A DNA stretch of 64,000 nt from Candidatus Zixiibacteriota bacterium (lineage in GTDB: Bacteria > Zixibacteria > MSB-5A5 > GN15 > JACZUZ01), in NCBI GenBank assembly GCA_024280835.1, contig JAJRPJ010000011.1:1-64000 (forward strand). The letters are read 5' to 3'. Below, in pieces: positions 62,515 through 64,000 of the stretch (position 1 is its first letter; each line of letters starts with the position of its first letter). The notes under the pieces are model-generated. The model was not told the DNA's origin and searched no databases. It saw nothing but the letters and a program-made list of their open reading frames with translations. The position numbers and the translations under genes were made by a program.

Positions 62515-64000
62515 CTAATAACTTTGTTCGTCAGCGGCAGCTTGAATACTTTTCATTTCCATGTAGTCGTGTAACTGCTGCTCATACTCTAATTGGTTCT
62601 TGAAGTAACGTTTACCAGCAAAGGCTTCGTTAATCAGATCCTGTCTATTGGCTTCAATCGAGCGTGTCAGTTCAAGATACTGACTGGCATACTTGCCACT
62701 TGGCGGAGCAACTGGCTGTACTGGAGAGCCGAAACTCGGGCCGCCCCATGGACGTGCAAAGAGCCAATCCATCATTGTGTTAAACGCAGGCTGGAATGAA
62801 ACTGGATCAAGCGGAATTGGAGTAAACTGCCAATGCGAAGTGCGGAAGAATCCGCCATCAAGACGAACAGCGACAACAGTTCCTTGCATATCACCAAAAT
62901 CCAAATCCCAGAACGGATACTTCGCCTCACCAAAACGTGATTTATAGAGATACAATGTTTCAGTTCCACGGGAAGTTGTCGGAATTGTAAAACCTACATC
63001 TGGCAACGCCGCGATAGAATCCATATACGGGAACTGCTGAACAACAATGAAATCCCGTGAACAAGTATTTCTATCTGTCCAGAGAAGCATATTACGTAAA
63101 CGACTCGTATCGACTGATAGAGCAGGAAAATCACTTGACGAAACTAATTCCGAAGTCGCGGCTCCAATAAAATCTTCACTACGAACAGCAGGCAGACATC
63201 CAATGTTAGGATCACAAGCAACAACTCGCTGTCCGGCCATACCTACCCATGCTGGCTCAAAACCACCCTGAATACCGAATAACTGAGCATACGTTGGCGA
63301 GAGACCACTACTACTGGTAGAAATACCGTATTGATAAGGTATCAATGAGATGTCAGATAGAGGAGCTTTTGCTTGAAAGGACGATCTACCCAAAGTCCAG
63401 TAGTTGTTTCCTGAGAGGAGTCCTTGCACCAAGAATTGATTGGGATCACCAAGTTCTTGACCGAAACCAAACTCTTTGTTCAAGTTTTCTTTGAGAAAAA
63501 TAACTACTTTGTGCTTTAAAACATCTCGCAATGTAGCAGAGAAAGGTGAACTAAAGGCCGCAACGTTAAGAAAATCTGGAGCTGTGCCCCACGCCTTTTG
63601 ACGACCACAGACCGCAAACTGTGCAGGTGTCAGAACAAGACTATCATCAAAACAGGGCTGGAAACTTCCAGTGTCAAATCCAAAGTTACCATCAGGTCCA
63701 ACAAACCCAGGAATCCATTTGTCAAGATAGCCTGCAAATGCGCCTTTAACGAGATTGTACGACTGTGTAGCTGTAGTAGCTGCGTTTTCGCCACACGGCA
63801 TATAGGCGCCATTATGATTCCTTCTCCGAACCGCGCTGTTAAAAGTCAATATCAGCAAGTCTCTCTCATGTCGAGGATTGATTACTGGCAACAAAGAGAA
63901 GAAAGGTGTCGGATCTGGTACAAAAGCATCGTCACGCGAACGCACCCAAAAGAGGAAAGAGTTCTGACGTGTCGTGTCAGCGCCACTCCCAGCAACAACA
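62515..64000 (-). CDS. unknown protein, N-terminus outside the window (partial)
   Basis: The minus-strand frame is open from the window end (63999) to TAA at 62515, giving 494 residues. A GTG at 63945 is available, but the frame continues upstream (VAGSGADTTRQNSFLFWVRSR), so the true start is probably beyond the edge. Features are several Cys, a Pro/Gly-rich segment (PWGGPSFGSPVQPVAPPSG) and a charged C-terminal helix (KNQLEYEQQLHDYMEMK). The sequence suggests a large extracellular or periplasmic protein, but no family is recognised. Confidence 0.7.
   Translation of the reverse strand, partial: VVAGSGADTTRQNSFLFWVRSRDDAFVPDPTPFFSLLPVINPRHERDLLILTFNSAVRRRNHNGAYMPCGENAATTATQSYNLVKGAFAGYLDKWIPGFVGPDGNFGFDTGSFQPCFDDSLVLTPAQFAVCGRQKAWGTAPDFLNVAAFSSPFSATLRDVLKHKVVIFLKENLNKEFGFGQELGDPNQFLVQGLLSGNNYWTLGRSSFQAKAPLSDISLIPYQYGISTSSSGLSPTYAQLFGIQGGFEPAWVGMAGQRVVACDPNIGCLPAVRSEDFIGAATSELVSSSDFPALSVDTSRLRNMLLWTDRNTCSRDFIVVQQFPYMDSIAALPDVGFTIPTTSRGTETLYLYKSRFGEAKYPFWDLDFGDMQGTVVAVRLDGGFFRTSHWQFTPIPLDPVSFQPAFNTMMDWLFARPWGGPSFGSPVQPVAPPSGKYASQYLELTRSIEANRQDLINEAFAGKRYFKNQLEYEQQLHDYMEMKSIQAAADEQSY

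Overview
The window looks like a chromosome segment from an uncultured member of the FCB superphylum, closest in style to candidate phylum Zixibacteria. This is inferred from protein habits, not from a database search. The clues are several very large secreted proteins ending in a type IX secretion-like C-terminal sorting domain (QNYPNPFNP...VASGxYxYxL...KMxxLK), a tandem pair of PorV/PorQ-type barrels, a dockerin-like pair of calcium loops at the end of a VCBS-repeat protein, an unusually long GlmL/MutL-like ATPase, and a complete Tol-Pal cluster showing a diderm envelope. No rRNA, tRNA, CRISPR array, transposase, integrase or phage gene was seen.

Layout. 1-3.3 kb: end of a membrane-anchored protein, small ORFs, an inverted pair of dispersed hairpin elements and a two-gene ABC exporter. 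3.3-6.6 kb: a beta-helix gene relic, a VCBS/dockerin secreted protein, and a lipoprotein gene bracketed by 185-bp direct repeats. 6.9-10.9 kb: a GlmL-like ATPase, a signal-anchored protein and a beta-barrel-like protein that may form an undescribed functional set. 11.4-17.2 kb: tolQ-tolR-tolA-tolB-pal-cpoB plus one unknown gene. 17.3-19.3 kb: ligA. 19.4-24.2 kb (minus): a beta-propeller sorted protein followed by two PorV-like proteins. 24.8-26.2 kb: a PKD lipoprotein. 26.4-29.7 kb (minus): orphan etfA and larB-larC. 30.0-34.3 kb: an FHA protein, a metallophosphoesterase and a CHASE2 Ser/Thr kinase, a likely signalling module. 34.3-39.6 kb (minus): purB-psd-pssA-purS-purQ-DUF4321-tatA-unknown. 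40.1-47 kb: truA, small unknowns, a His/Asp-rich secreted protein, a tri-haem cytochrome and a sorted FG-GAP protein, interleaved with noncoding repeats. 47.2-52.4 kb: an outer-membrane protein, a lipoprotein and a minus-strand fur-feoA-feoB-FeoB-associated iron operon. 52.6-59.7 kb (minus): a YceI protein and two giant secreted proteases, M6 and S8. 60.0-62.4 kb: a membrane glycosyltransferase fused to TPRs. 62.5-64 kb (minus): an unknown protein running off the window.

The most distinctive signal is in the noncoding DNA. There are three or more families of dispersed palindromic elements, one with constant outer arms and a different self-complementary core in most copies. A composite repeat of about 500 bp occurs twice. 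Tandem duplications of 11-16 bp occur repeatedly at gene boundaries, and three of them multiply a stop codon, a ribosome-binding site or a start codon.
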